Origin: Flagellimonas taeanensis
GTDB lineage: Bacteria; Bacteroidota; Bacteroidia; Flavobacteriales; Flavobacteriaceae
DNA: 64,000 nt
Direction of reading: 5' to 3'
Assembly (NCBI RefSeq): GCF_003584105.1
Contig: NZ_QXFO01000009.1
Span: 1 to 64,000 of the forward strand
Position 1 is the first letter of the stretch. Every line of letters starts with the position of its first letter. Below are positions 17,608 to 27,186 of the stretch, one piece after another. Below the pieces are notes generated by a model. That model worked only from the letters and a program-made list of their open reading frames with translations, ran no database searches and was not told where the DNA came from. Position numbers and translations under genes: made by a program.

Positions 17608-18738
17608 TCAAGCATTCTCAGTGGCTGACTTTAATTTGTACCCGACTATCCTTTGGATAGACCATTTTTTGTTCAATCCGATGCATAGGGGAATGGACAA
17701 TCCGATGGCGAGCAACAAAAGAGCAACCAATAAGATGGTGTAGGAATGCTCAAAAAAGGAACCACTGTTCAAAACGGCCAGGATGAGCATGGTGGACAAG
17801 GGGAATGATAATGCAAGAACAGCTACCCCAAAGCTGCTGCTAAAAGTTTTTTTCTGGGGTTCCACCTCCATTTCCATACTGTCCACCGCAGCGATGTGGG
17901 CATAGGGCCAAAAACTGCAGGCACTTAGGCCAAAGGCCAAGATGAGCAATATTTCGTTTTGGGCCTGTATGCCAGAAATCAAAATAAAGATTCCACTGAT
18001 CAGAAGAACCAATCCAGCTCTTGTGCAAAGCAGGGAGAAAATCTGAAAGAACTGTTTTCTTTTGATCTTTACGGCCAAGCCAATGAAAAGCAACACCAAA
18101 GGGGTCATGATCAAACTGAGTTTCTCCAATGTTTCACTGAGGAAAAAGGGCAGTGAATCCATGGACATGCCAAAAGAGAGCAATACCAATGCCACTCCAA
18201 TAAAGATGTTCACCGGTTCGGAAACCATGGCCCTGATCAGGGGGCCAAGTTTTTTCCCCTCATTTTTTTTGCCATTGGATTGAAGTCCATAGTGCCAGTT
18301 CATGGCAACCAGATATAGGAAGAAGAGCACAAATACCTTGTTTCCCAAATCGGACATGGCTGCTTTGGCCAGATAGTCTTCTCCCAAAAATTCCAAGATG
18401 AACGGAAAGGAGGACAAACCGGGTGCAAGCGATGGGACCAACAATTTTGCCGTCCGGAATTCAGGGGTCCCCCTACCAATCCCCATTACAGGCAATATGA
18501 AGGGCATGGCCAAGAACAATAATAGGTTGAGCCCAAGGGCCAACAAGGGCAATATCAAAAGATGTGGCTCGACCTTTATGCCCAAGAGCGCAATAAAAAT
18601 AGTGGCGGGCAGGGCCAGGTTGAGGATTATTTTTTTGATGCCCGAAATCTCTTCCTTGGATTTGAACTTGCTCTTGAGCAAGATGCCAATGAAGATGAAA
18701 AAAAGAAATACGATGGTTTTTTGAAATCCAATATCCAC
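17608..18738 (-). CDS. AEC-family (auxin efflux carrier type) permease
   Basis: A 376-aa inner membrane protein with about ten hydrophobic helices in two halves, joined by a hydrophilic loop rich in Lys and Gly (around 155-170). Overall pattern and length fit AEC permeases, which move small organic acids or related metabolites. Translation starts at GTG, which overlaps the stop of the upstream aminotransferase gene by one base (TAGTG). This tight coupling suggests that the carrier moves the substrate or product of that exported enzyme; this is inference. Confidence 0.8.
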   Translation of the reverse strand: MDIGFQKTIVFLFFIFIGILLKSKFKSKEEISGIKKIILNLALPATIFIALLGIKVEPHLLILPLLALGLNLLLFLAMPFILPVMGIGRGTPEFRTAKLLVPSLAPGLSSFPFILEFLGEDYLAKAAMSDLGNKVFVLFFLYLVAMNWHYGLQSNGKKNEGKKLGPLIRAMVSEPVNIFIGVALVLLSFGMSMDSLPFFLSETLEKLSLIMTPLVLLFIGLAVKIKRKQFFQIFSLLCTRAGLVLLISGIFILISGIQAQNEILLILAFGLSACSFWPYAHIAAVDSMEMEVEPQKKTFSSSFGVAVLALSFPLSTMLILAVLNSGSFFEHSYTILLVALLLLAIGLSIPLCIGLNKKWSIQRIVGYKLKSATENA

Positions 18739-19931
18739 TATACCAACACTTTATTGAGCGCGGCAGTGAACATTTTCATTTCGTCCATAGTACCCATGCT
18801 CACCCTACACCAATTTTTTCCCATAAACTCAAAGGCCCTTACACCTACTTGGAGTTCCGTCATCTTTTCGAGGAAAGCCTTGCCCTCCATCTCTATAGGG
18901 AAAATCAAGAAACTGGTGTGCGAGGGAACATATTCAATGCCCATCTGATTCAAACTTTTGTAAACATATTCCCTGCACTCTGCGTTAAGGGTACGGGACT
19001 TGTCGATAAAAGCGGAATCGTCCATGGCAGCGATAGCGGCATAGACTGAAGGATAGGAAATACCCATCCCCCCACGGGTGATATTTTGGAGTTTGTCCAA
19101 GGTAGACTCCTGTGCAACGATATAGCCTACGCGAAGACCGGCCATACCGTGGATCTTGGAAAATGTGCGGGCAATGATAACATCCTTGCCCTCGTTGATA
19201 AGGGACACCATGCTTTTTTTGGCATTGTCCTCCAAGAACCACAGATAGGCCTCATCGACAAATACAGGGACTTTCTCGGAAACCCGGGAACAGAAATCCA
19301 CAAGTTCTTGATGTTCCGTGATGGTCCCGGTAGGGTTGTTGGGGTTACAGATATAGACCAATTTGGTGTCAGCATCAATGGCCTCTTCCATGGCCTTCAA
19401 GTCATGCGACCAATCATTTTTGAGCGGAACAGGCTTCCAAGTGGCACCAACAGACTCGGCCACCCTGATGAGGGACATATAGGCAGGATCTGCCGAAACG
19501 ATATTGCCACCGTTCATGAACAGTACCATGGCCGTTTTCTCCAAAAGATCGGAGGATCCAGGGCCCATCATGATATTTTTGCTTTGAACACCTTCAAAAT
19601 CAGCAATCTTGCCCACGAGTTGGAAGAGTTCTTTCCAAGCATACCTATTTCCTCCTGAAGCAGCATTTTTAAAAGCTTCCAAGGCCATAGGGGAAGGGCC
19701 GTAAGGGTTTTCGTTTGCATTCAGTTTTGCAACCAAATCAGGCAGTCCTGAATCCAAATTTGGTAGGTATTCCTTGAAAAAAGGACTATAAACCGCATTT
19801 CCCTGAATGTCCAATTGCAATGGCATCCTCGGTGTCTCGGCAAGGCCAAAATAGGGTAGGGCCATGGCCCCACCTGCGGTGAGCATACTTTTTCGTATCC
19901 AGTCTCTTCGGTTGATGTTGGTTGTTCCCAT
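18738..19931 (-). CDS. Tat-exported class I/II aminotransferase (HisC-like)
   Basis: A 397-aa PLP-dependent fold-type I enzyme related to histidinol-phosphate aminotransferases. The N-terminus carries a twin-arginine signal (NRRDWIRKSMLTAGGAMA), so the protein should be exported folded with its cofactor. PLP motifs are visible: NPNNPTG in the substrate/cofactor region, DEAYLWF, and the Schiff-base lysine in ARTFSKIHGMAGLRVGY. A cytoplasmic HisC would not need a Tat signal, so a role in histidine synthesis is unlikely. It is translationally coupled to the AEC permease. Confidence 0.88.
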   Translation of the reverse strand: MGTTNINRRDWIRKSMLTAGGAMALPYFGLAETPRMPLQLDIQGNAVYSPFFKEYLPNLDSGLPDLVAKLNANENPYGPSPMALEAFKNAASGGNRYAWKELFQLVGKIADFEGVQSKNIMMGPGSSDLLEKTAMVLFMNGGNIVSADPAYMSLIRVAESVGATWKPVPLKNDWSHDLKAMEEAIDADTKLVYICNPNNPTGTITEHQELVDFCSRVSEKVPVFVDEAYLWFLEDNAKKSMVSLINEGKDVIIARTFSKIHGMAGLRVGYIVAQESTLDKLQNITRGGMGISYPSVYAAIAAMDDSAFIDKSRTLNAECREYVYKSLNQMGIEYVPSHTSFLIFPIEMEGKAFLEKMTELQVGVRAFEFMGKNWCRVSMGTMDEMKMFTAALNKVLV

Positions 19932-20082
19932 GTTAGATCAGTTTTTAGCAGAACTTAAATTTATATGATTATTCCGCTAAAACCAATGCTAAAAACATAA
20001 AAATCAGCACCTTAAAATATGGCTATTGAAAAATAAACCCCTTCTTTTTTTCATTTTGCCACCATATGGAGTGTTTCAGGAG

Positions 20083-20688
20083 TTATTTTTCCAGAGGACA
20101 GGTCTTGAGGTAATCCAAGGTCAGGATTCCCCTTAGGTTGTTGATGATGATATGCTCCAAGAGTTCTTGGATGCTATATTCATCAAACAGGCTGCTGTTG
20201 GAGTAAACCGTATCCTCCATTCGGGAAAGAAAGAGCATACAGACCAGTTTAACCTTGACACCCTGCCGGACCTGTCCCATTGTTTGTGCTTTGTTCAGCA
20301 GAGGGCATACAATGTTCCAAACAATGTCCTTTTTAAATTCTGAATACAGTTCGGATGCTTTGGGGTAATATTTGTCCAATCCATAAAGAAAGGAGGGGCT
20401 CATTTCCTGAAGGACCATCAACCCTTGTTTATAAATGAAGATGATGGTGGACAGCGGTTGGTCCTCGTTGGGGTTTTCAAGCATGTAGTTGTCCACATTG
20501 CTCCTTATTTTCTCCAAAAAGAACCGGAGGCTTTCCGTAACCAATTCTTCCTTGCTACCGAAATGTTTATAGAGGGTCTTTTTGGAAATGCCCAAGCTTT
20601 GGGCCAGTTCATCCATCGAAAAACGCTTGCTCCCAAACTTGGTAAAGTTTTCTATGGCAAATTCCAACAATTCTTCCCTAGTGTCCAC
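20083..20688 (-). CDS. TetR-family regulator at the end of the RND operon
   Basis: A 201-aa regulator with an N-terminal helix-turn-helix (RFSMDELAQSLGISKKTLYK). The start is GTG at 20688, 12 bp after the stop of the outer membrane factor gene and in the same reading frame; only TAA and four codons separate them. It probably senses a pump substrate and represses the operon, but no operator can be assigned. It is the last gene of the leftward efflux unit. The 151-bp space beyond it holds no gene or clear terminator. Confidence 0.88.
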   Translation of the reverse strand: MDTREELLEFAIENFTKFGSKRFSMDELAQSLGISKKTLYKHFGSKEELVTESLRFFLEKIRSNVDNYMLENPNEDQPLSTIIFIYKQGLMVLQEMSPSFLYGLDKYYPKASELYSEFKKDIVWNIVCPLLNKAQTMGQVRQGVKVKLVCMLFLSRMEDTVYSNSSLFDEYSIQELLEHIIINNLRGILTLDYLKTCPLEK

Positions 20689-20700
20689 AATGCAATGTTT

Positions 20701-22101
20701 TTACTTCCATCCACCACCAAGAGCCCTGTACAGTTCCACCATGGCATTCAGTTGACCGTACTGGGAATCCACGTAGCTGAGTTCTGAGTTCAGTGCATTT
20801 TGCCTTGCGGTCAATACTTCCAGATAATTGGCAAGACCGTTGTTCAGCAATTCCTCGGAGTAGTCTTCCGCAGTCGCATAGGCATCGAGTTCTTTGGAAC
20901 GGGCCTCCAATTTTTCCGTTTCAGCACTATAGGTGTAGAGCGCATCGCTCACTTCCCTGCCCGCAGTGAGCAAGGTTTTTTTGTACGATAATAGCGCCTG
21001 CTCTTGCTGGGCCTTCGCCACTTCCATTTGGGTGCGTAGCCTCCGTCCGTTGAAGATGGGCTGTGTGAGGGAACCCACCAATTGGGAAAACAGCGAGCTG
21101 GCATCCAGCCAATTTTCAAATTCCAGACTTTGGAACCCTCCATTTGCTGAAAGGCTTAGGGATGGGTATAGGCTGCTCTTGGCCACATTGGTCAGCTCAA
21201 AGGCATTGATGAGACCATATTCCGCCTGCATGACATCAGGGCGATTGGTGAGGAGCAGGTAGGGTACGCCAGTTTTCAGGTCGGTCCCGATGGTCTGGTT
21301 GTCCAAACTGCCTCTTTCCACTTTGTGGGAAGGCTCACCCATCAAGATACAGAAGGCATTTTCCAACAACTTGATGTTGTTTTCCAAGTCGATGAGGATG
21401 ATCTCTGTGGTATGTACTTGGGCCTCGGTCTGTTTGACGGCCACTTCGGTAACCTGTCCTGCTTCCTTTAGGGCCAAAGTGGTTTCCAGACTGCTTTTTC
21501 GGGCCTCAAGGGTCTGCTCGGCTATCTGGCGTTGTTTGTCCAAGGCCATAAGTTGATAATAAGTACTTGCGATGGAAGCCACCAAATTGGTCTTTACCGC
21601 TTGGTGTGCCGAAACACTTTGCAAGTAGGAGGCGCCAAAGGCCCTTTTGTTGCTTCGGATTTTCCCCCAAATGTCGGCCTCCCATGAAAGCGAACCGGAA
21701 AGCTCATATTGCTCCAATGGACGTGTAAAGAAACTTCCGAACTGGCTGTTTTCGGAGTTTTTGGTCCTAGTGAAACTGGCCGTTCCGGAAAGGGTTGGAT
21801 AGTAGCCCGCTTTGCCCTGTTTCACATAGGCCTCAGCGGCAACTACATTTTGAAGGGCAATCCTAATATCAAGGTTGTTCTCCAATCCTTGGGCGATGTA
21901 GGATTTCAATTGTTCGTCATTGAACAGTTCTCTCCACGACACGTTGGCCATGGAAATACTGTCTTGGGGCAAATTGTCTGTTCTGTACAAATTTTCGGTC
22001 TCCAATTCGGGACGGGAATAGTTTTTCGCCACAAAGCAGGATTGCAAGAGCAAAGGAGCCGAAAGGATGAGGAACAGTTTATATGTGGGTTTTATTTTCA
22101 T
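20701..22101 (-). CDS. Outer membrane efflux factor (TolC/OprM-type lipoprotein)
   Basis: A 466-aa outer membrane channel of the NodT/OprM family. The signal ends in lipobox LLQSC (Cys about 22), so it is a lipoprotein. Two coiled-coil rich repeats typical of TolC-type trimers follow. The Met at 22101 (MKIKPTYKLF) is used because it begins the signal peptide; a longer frame would add ten residues. It lies 22 bp after the RND pump gene and completes the tripartite efflux system. Confidence 0.92.
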   Translation of the reverse strand: MKIKPTYKLFLILSAPLLLQSCFVAKNYSRPELETENLYRTDNLPQDSISMANVSWRELFNDEQLKSYIAQGLENNLDIRIALQNVVAAEAYVKQGKAGYYPTLSGTASFTRTKNSENSQFGSFFTRPLEQYELSGSLSWEADIWGKIRSNKRAFGASYLQSVSAHQAVKTNLVASIASTYYQLMALDKQRQIAEQTLEARKSSLETTLALKEAGQVTEVAVKQTEAQVHTTEIILIDLENNIKLLENAFCILMGEPSHKVERGSLDNQTIGTDLKTGVPYLLLTNRPDVMQAEYGLINAFELTNVAKSSLYPSLSLSANGGFQSLEFENWLDASSLFSQLVGSLTQPIFNGRRLRTQMEVAKAQQEQALLSYKKTLLTAGREVSDALYTYSAETEKLEARSKELDAYATAEDYSEELLNNGLANYLEVLTARQNALNSELSYVDSQYGQLNAMVELYRALGGGWK

Positions 22102-22123
22102 GAGTACTAGTACTAAGTTGTGG

Positions 22124-25100
22124 TTATGCATTTATTTCTGAGGGTTTGCCCGAAATCCGTTCCTGCAACGCTTGGAACACGACAAAGAGTACCGGTACGA
22201 CAAAGACACCCAAAATGGTCCCAATGAGCATTCCGCCCACGGCGCTCAATCCTATGGATTGATTTCCGATAGCCCCAATGCCTGATGAAAGTGCCAAGGG
22301 CAGCAGACCAAAGATGAAAGCGAAAGAGGTCATCAAAATAGGTCGTAACCTCGCACGTGCACCATCGGCAGCGGCATCGAACAGGGATAGTCCGGCCCTT
22401 CTACGTTGAAGGGCGAACTCCACGATCAAAATGGCATTCTTGGCCAATAACCCTATGAGCATGATGAGTGCAATCTGGAAATAAATGTTGTTCTGGAGCC
22501 CGGCCAAGTTGATAAAGAGAATGGCGCCTGCAATTCCCACGGGGAGCGACAGCAAAATGGAGAAGGGCAGGATATAACTTTCGTATTGGGCACTGAGCAA
22601 AAAGTATACGAACACCAAACTCAAAATAAAGATGAGGATGGTCTGCGACCCAGCATTGGTCTCTTCTCGGGTAAGCCCTGAGTAGTCATAGGTATACGAG
22701 TTGGGCAACACTTGTGCGGCCACCTCCTCGATGGCATTGATGGCGTCACCGGTACTGTAGCCTGCGTTGGGCACCCCAGTGATCTTCACGGAGCTCAACA
22801 GATTGAAGCGTTCCACCACTTCCGGTCCATAGATTTTCTTCAGCTCCACAAACTGGCTTACTGCTACGGATTCGCCATTGGCGTTCCTCACAAAAACATG
22901 GTTCAAAGAATTTTCATTGGCGCGATCTTCGGGTTTGGCCTGGATCATGACACGATATTGTTTCCCAAACTTGTTAAAGTCCGTAGCATAGATTCCTCCA
23001 TAGTAGCCTTGTAGCGCATTGAAGATATCTGTAGCGGAGAACCCTGACATTTTTGCCTTTTCGATATCAATATCCAGATCATATTGGGGGAATCCTGGAT
23101 CGAACTGGGAAATGGCATACTGGATTTCAGGTCTTGCGTTAAGAGCTCCCAAAAATTGGTTCTTCACATCGTTGATGGAAAGCCAATCATCACCTCCCTT
23201 GCTCTGCAATTGTACCTCAAAACCAGAACTGGTACCAAAACCTTGTATGCTGGGTGGAGTAAAATAGATGATTTGGGCATCCTTGAACTGTGCCGACATA
23301 CCATATAGTTTCTGCAAAGTGGCCTCAACGGATAGGGAATCTGCCTTTCTTTCGCTCCAATCCTTCAACTTCATAATGGAGAATGCATAGGAACCTGCAC
23401 TTACACGGCTCAGTAAGCTAAATCCTGCCACACTCATCCGGGCATCAATGATGTCCATGGATGCATAAATGGAATCGAGCTTCATGATGGTCTCTTCTGT
23501 CTTCTCTATGGTGGTTCCGGGAGGCATGCTCACATTGGCAAAAATGATGCCCCTATCCTCATCGGGAACAAAACCTGATGGAGTGGATTTGAACAGAAAT
23601 ATGGCAAGTCCGGTAAAGGCCAACAAGAGGACAACAGTGATCCATTTCCTCTTGACCATGCGGCCAACGGCATTGGTGTATTTATTGGTGATGGCAGTGA
23701 AACCAACATTGAAAGCCTTGAAAAAGCGCGTCATAAAATTGGACTTATGGCCTTTTTCGGGATCATGCGGCTTCAGGAACAGTGCGGCCAAAGCCGGGCT
23801 GAGTGTCAAAGCATTGATGGCGGAGATAAGAATGGCCACGGCCAGTGTGATACCGAATTGCTGGTAAAATACTCCGGATGACCCTTGGATAAAGGATACT
23901 GGGATAAACACGGCAGACATCACCAAGGTGATGGAGATGATGGCCCCAGAAATTTCGCTCATAGCTTTTTTGGATGCAGATTTTGCCGAGGTGGCACCTT
24001 CCTCAAGTTTGGCGTGGACCGCTTCCACCACTACGATCGCATCATCAACCACAATCCCAATGGCCAGGATCATGGCAAAAAGGGTAAGCATGTTGATGGA
24101 GTACCCAAACAACTGGAGGAAGAAAAAGGTTCCCACAATGGCGACGGGCACGGCAATGGCCGGGATCAAGGTTGACCTGAAATCCTGAAGGAACAGGAAC
24201 ACCACGATGAACACCAAGATAAAGGCCTCGATCAACGTCTGGACCACGTGGTCTATGGAAGCGTCCAAGAAATCCTTGGAGTTGAATGGAATCACATAAT
24301 CCAACCCTTTTGGAAATTCAGCTTTGCTCTCTTCCAAAATGAGCTCTATCTGGTCGATGATCTCTTTGGCATTGGAACCTGAGGTCTGATATACCCCAAC
24401 AGCAACACCAGGGTTGCCCATCCCCGAGTTTTTCCTGACATAGCTGAATGCCCCGAGTTCAACCTCGGCTACATCTTTTAAACGGAGAAAGCCCCCATCC
24501 TCAGTGGTCTTTAGAATGATGTTTTGGTATTCCTCGACCTCGGAAAGACGGCCCTTGTACTTCATCACATATTCGAAGATCCCATCTGCATTTTCTCCGA
24601 TCTTACCAGTAGCGGCCTCGCGGTTCTGTTCCCGGAGTGCCGCTTGTATATCGGCAGGAACTAGATTGTAGGCAGCCATTTTATCGGGGGAGATCCAAAT
24701 CCGCATGGAATAGTCCTTGGCCCCGAACACGTTTACGTTACCAACCCCCTTGATCCTTTGGAGTTTGGGCACCAGATTGATTTTCGCATAGTTCTCCACA
24801 AAGGTTCCGTCGTAGTTTTCATTTTTGGAGAAAATGGAGAAGAAGAGCAGGGCACTGTTCTGTGCCTTCTGCGTATTCACACCCGTTTGGATCACTTCTT
24901 GGGGCAATAGGCTGTTCGCCCGCGACACTCTGTTCTGTACGTTAACAGCCGCGATGTCTGGATCAACGCCCAATTCAAAATATACGCTGATGTTGGCAGC
25001 ACCATCATTACTGGCGGAAGAGGTCATGTAGGTCATGCCTTCCACACCGTTGATCTGCTCTTCGAGTGGGATGACCACACTTTTTAAAACGGTTTCTGCA

Positions 25101-25258
25101 CTTGCACCCGTATAGTTGGCGGTGACCTGAACGGTGGGCGGTGCAATTTCAGGATATTGTTCTACGGGGAGCACACTGAGTCCCAGAATACCCAAGATCA
25201 AAATGATGACGGATATTACTGTGGACAGTACGGGACGGTCTATAAATTTTTGGAACAT
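22124..25258 (-). CDS. RND multidrug efflux pump, HAE1 family (AcrB-like)
   Basis: A 1044-aa proton-driven inner membrane pump with 12 expected transmembrane helices and two large periplasmic loops. It begins MFQKFIDRPVLSTVISVI like AcrB. Proton-relay residues are present: the Asp pair in IGIVVDDAIVVVEAV and the Lys in LIGLLAKNAILIVEFAL. This fits the hydrophobe/amphiphile branch (drugs, detergents) rather than metal pumps. The fusion protein gene is upstream and the outer membrane channel gene downstream in the same operon. Confidence 0.96.
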   Translation of the reverse strand: MFQKFIDRPVLSTVISVIILILGILGLSVLPVEQYPEIAPPTVQVTANYTGASAETVLKSVVIPLEEQINGVEGMTYMTSSASNDGAANISVYFELGVDPDIAAVNVQNRVSRANSLLPQEVIQTGVNTQKAQNSALLFFSIFSKNENYDGTFVENYAKINLVPKLQRIKGVGNVNVFGAKDYSMRIWISPDKMAAYNLVPADIQAALREQNREAATGKIGENADGIFEYVMKYKGRLSEVEEYQNIILKTTEDGGFLRLKDVAEVELGAFSYVRKNSGMGNPGVAVGVYQTSGSNAKEIIDQIELILEESKAEFPKGLDYVIPFNSKDFLDASIDHVVQTLIEAFILVFIVVFLFLQDFRSTLIPAIAVPVAIVGTFFFLQLFGYSINMLTLFAMILAIGIVVDDAIVVVEAVHAKLEEGATSAKSASKKAMSEISGAIISITLVMSAVFIPVSFIQGSSGVFYQQFGITLAVAILISAINALTLSPALAALFLKPHDPEKGHKSNFMTRFFKAFNVGFTAITNKYTNAVGRMVKRKWITVVLLLAFTGLAIFLFKSTPSGFVPDEDRGIIFANVSMPPGTTIEKTEETIMKLDSIYASMDIIDARMSVAGFSLLSRVSAGSYAFSIMKLKDWSERKADSLSVEATLQKLYGMSAQFKDAQIIYFTPPSIQGFGTSSGFEVQLQSKGGDDWLSINDVKNQFLGALNARPEIQYAISQFDPGFPQYDLDIDIEKAKMSGFSATDIFNALQGYYGGIYATDFNKFGKQYRVMIQAKPEDRANENSLNHVFVRNANGESVAVSQFVELKKIYGPEVVERFNLLSSVKITGVPNAGYSTGDAINAIEEVAAQVLPNSYTYDYSGLTREETNAGSQTILIFILSLVFVYFLLSAQYESYILPFSILLSLPVGIAGAILFINLAGLQNNIYFQIALIMLIGLLAKNAILIVEFALQRRRAGLSLFDAAADGARARLRPILMTSFAFIFGLLPLALSSGIGAIGNQSIGLSAVGGMLIGTILGVFVVPVLFVVFQALQERISGKPSEINA

Positions 25259-25291
25259 GGATTGTTTGTTCTAATAGGGTTGACGGTACAA

Positions 25292-26350
25292 TTATTTGAT
25301 AGGGTTGATGGTCTGTCCATCCCTTAATTTGGATACACCTTCGGTCACGATGGTTGTTCCCTCCTCAAGGCCTTCGGATACAATAAACTCCGTATCGGTC
25401 TGTGCAACAATATTGATAGGCTTTGTGTTCACGGTCTCGCCATTGAGCACATAGACCATTTTGGTCCCTTGAAGGTCGACCGTGGCGAATTGGGGGATTA
25501 CCCACACATCTTTGTAGGTGGAAGGAACCCTGATTGTTCCGGTACTCCCAGAACTCAACAAAAGATCGGGATTCTCAAAATCGGCCCTAAGGGAAACACT
25601 TCCGGTGGTTGGGTTGATGATGTTATTGATCATGGCTATTTTCCCTTTATAAGGATATGTATCACCATTGATCATGACCAATTCCACCTCTGGTGCAGTA
25701 CTTTCATTGGTCTTTGCTGCCATTTGCGTTTTCATCTGGAGCAGTTCTTTTTCGTTCATGGAAAAATAGGCCCTGATGCCGCTGATGTCCGAGACTACGG
25801 TCAGGGGCTGCGCCATAGTGCTGCTCACGAGGGCCCCTACTTTGTAGGGAATCACACCGATATAGCCGTTCACAGGGCTCGCGATGTTGGAGTAGCCAAT
25901 GTTTGCGGTGATGCTGTTGTAGTTGCTCTTGGCCTGTTCCAATTGGGCTTTGGCGGTTTCCAGCTGTACATTGCTGATGATGCCTTTCTCTACCAAGGGC
26001 ACCAATTTGTCCACTTCCACTTGGGCCACGTTCACCGAAGCTTTGGCTGCATTGGCGTCTTGGGATAGGGTCTGGGTCTCCAACTTGAAAAGCAACTGTC
26101 CTTTTTTCACTTTTTGTCCTTCTTCTACATAAATGTTTTGGACAAATCCTGAAACCTTGGGCCAGATCTGCACGTTTTGTACACCCTCCATCGAGGTGGA
26201 GAAGGTATTGTATATGGTGATGTCCTGCTTTTTCAGGGCAGTGGTTTTTAGAGATGGCGGTGGTGGAGCGGATTGCTGCTGGGTTTTGCCGCCACAGGAC
26301 ATTAAAAGGACTATTCCTGCCAATACAAAGGGTATCTTGATTGTTTTCAT
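25292..26350 (-). CDS. RND periplasmic adaptor (membrane fusion protein)
   Basis: A 352-aa HlyD/AcrA-type adaptor linking the pump to the outer membrane channel. It starts at Met 26350 with a lipoprotein signal ending LLMSC. Barrel-sandwich (lipoyl) halves flank a coiled-coil hairpin (around 85-150). A beta-barrel and membrane-proximal domain follow. It lies 33 bp upstream of the pump gene. Confidence 0.93.
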   Translation of the reverse strand: MKTIKIPFVLAGIVLLMSCGGKTQQQSAPPPPSLKTTALKKQDITIYNTFSTSMEGVQNVQIWPKVSGFVQNIYVEEGQKVKKGQLLFKLETQTLSQDANAAKASVNVAQVEVDKLVPLVEKGIISNVQLETAKAQLEQAKSNYNSITANIGYSNIASPVNGYIGVIPYKVGALVSSTMAQPLTVVSDISGIRAYFSMNEKELLQMKTQMAAKTNESTAPEVELVMINGDTYPYKGKIAMINNIINPTTGSVSLRADFENPDLLLSSGSTGTIRVPSTYKDVWVIPQFATVDLQGTKMVYVLNGETVNTKPINIVAQTDTEFIVSEGLEEGTTIVTEGVSKLRDGQTINPIK

Positions 26351-26397
26351 GTACGAACTTAAGGTGTTTAGGTTTTGATAGTTGGACATTGAATTTT

Positions 26398-26874
26398 TTA
26401 ATCCAATATGATTTCTAGTTTTTTGATGGATTCTTTTAAAAGGGTCTCGTTTTTATGGATGTAGTCAAGGTAAATATTCGTTTTGGCCTTGCCCTCCTCA
26501 AATTTTTTCGGACTGTTTGTTTCATGATAGTCCATCACCGAGATGATGATGTTTTTTTCTTTTTCAAGGCGTTTCAGGTTTTCTTGTAGCTTGGTGAGGA
26601 AGAATGTCTTTTTCTTGGCAAGGGTAAAGTATCTTCTTCTGTCGCCCGGCTTGGTAAAATAGGTGACGATGCCCATGTTGAGCAACAGGTTCAGGGAGGT
26701 GGAGGTTGAACTTTTGCTTGCTCCACGTTTTTCCAGACAATCCTCAAAGGTTAAGCCGTCTTCATTGGTCATGACCAAAATGGCATAGATACGGGCCGCC
26801 AATGGGGGGAGATTATGTTCGCCTTCCAGGTGGAGCCCCAAGGTTTCTATCAACTCATCCTTCGTTTTTGCCAT
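26398..26874 (-). CDS. MarR/GbsR-type transcriptional regulator
   Basis: A 158-aa winged-helix regulator. The helix-turn-helix region contains LTFEDCLEKRGASKSSTSTS and a wing with KPGDRRRYF; the C-terminal part is helical, for dimerisation. This layout matches the GbsR branch of MarR regulators. It is the first gene of the RND operon, so autoregulation is likely. Met 26874 (MAKTKDEL) is preferred to a longer frame that would run into the -7 box. Confidence 0.88.
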   Translation of the reverse strand: MAKTKDELIETLGLHLEGEHNLPPLAARIYAILVMTNEDGLTFEDCLEKRGASKSSTSTSLNLLLNMGIVTYFTKPGDRRRYFTLAKKKTFFLTKLQENLKRLEKEKNIIISVMDYHETNSPKKFEEGKAKTNIYLDYIHKNETLLKESIKKLEIILD

Positions 26875-26898
26875 AGTATCCAATATATTTTGAAGGCG

Positions 26899-26939
26899 CA
26901 AAATTAATATTGGTTCGGAACAAACAAAACCAAACGAAC
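26899..26939 (-). promoter_or_regulatory. Promoter and candidate operator of the RND operon
   Basis: The minus strand shows TTTG (26925-26928), an 18-bp spacer and TAATTTTG (26899-26906), a good two-element Bacteroidetes promoter. Overlapping the -33 region, GTTCG (26913-26917) and CGAAC (26935-26939) form an inverted repeat around A/C-rich sequence. This is a plausible site for the MarR/GbsR protein. The rest of the space up to pheS (27187) contains degenerate short repeats and no gene. Confidence 0.5.
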
Positions 26940-26984
26940 TTAAAGTTGTGTTAAAAGTTCAATGCTTGTTGCCAAATGCCATAT

Positions 26985-27135
26985 GCTAGAAACTGGACAA
27001 TAGAAAATAGAAAAAAGATGTTTAGGGGTGCAGTTGCTCGATTACTTTGTTGATTTTCATTGGATTTAATGTGGGCTTGGACAACTGCAAACTGCAGCTG
27101 CATACTAAAAACTGATTCCCAATTCCCGACCTCCG
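26985..27135. repeat. Degenerate short-repeat intergenic tract
   Basis: Between the efflux operon and pheS, short units recur: AATAGAAA-type (about 26998-27015), ACTGCA-type (CAACTGCAAACTGCAGCTGC, near 27082) and TTCCC-type (near 27115). No ORF is present. It looks like a decayed simple-repeat spacer. Confidence 0.4.
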
Positions 27136-27186
27136 GTCCTTGGCCCCGCGATTTGCTGGCAGTCGATTTAAGCAGGTATTTCGTGA

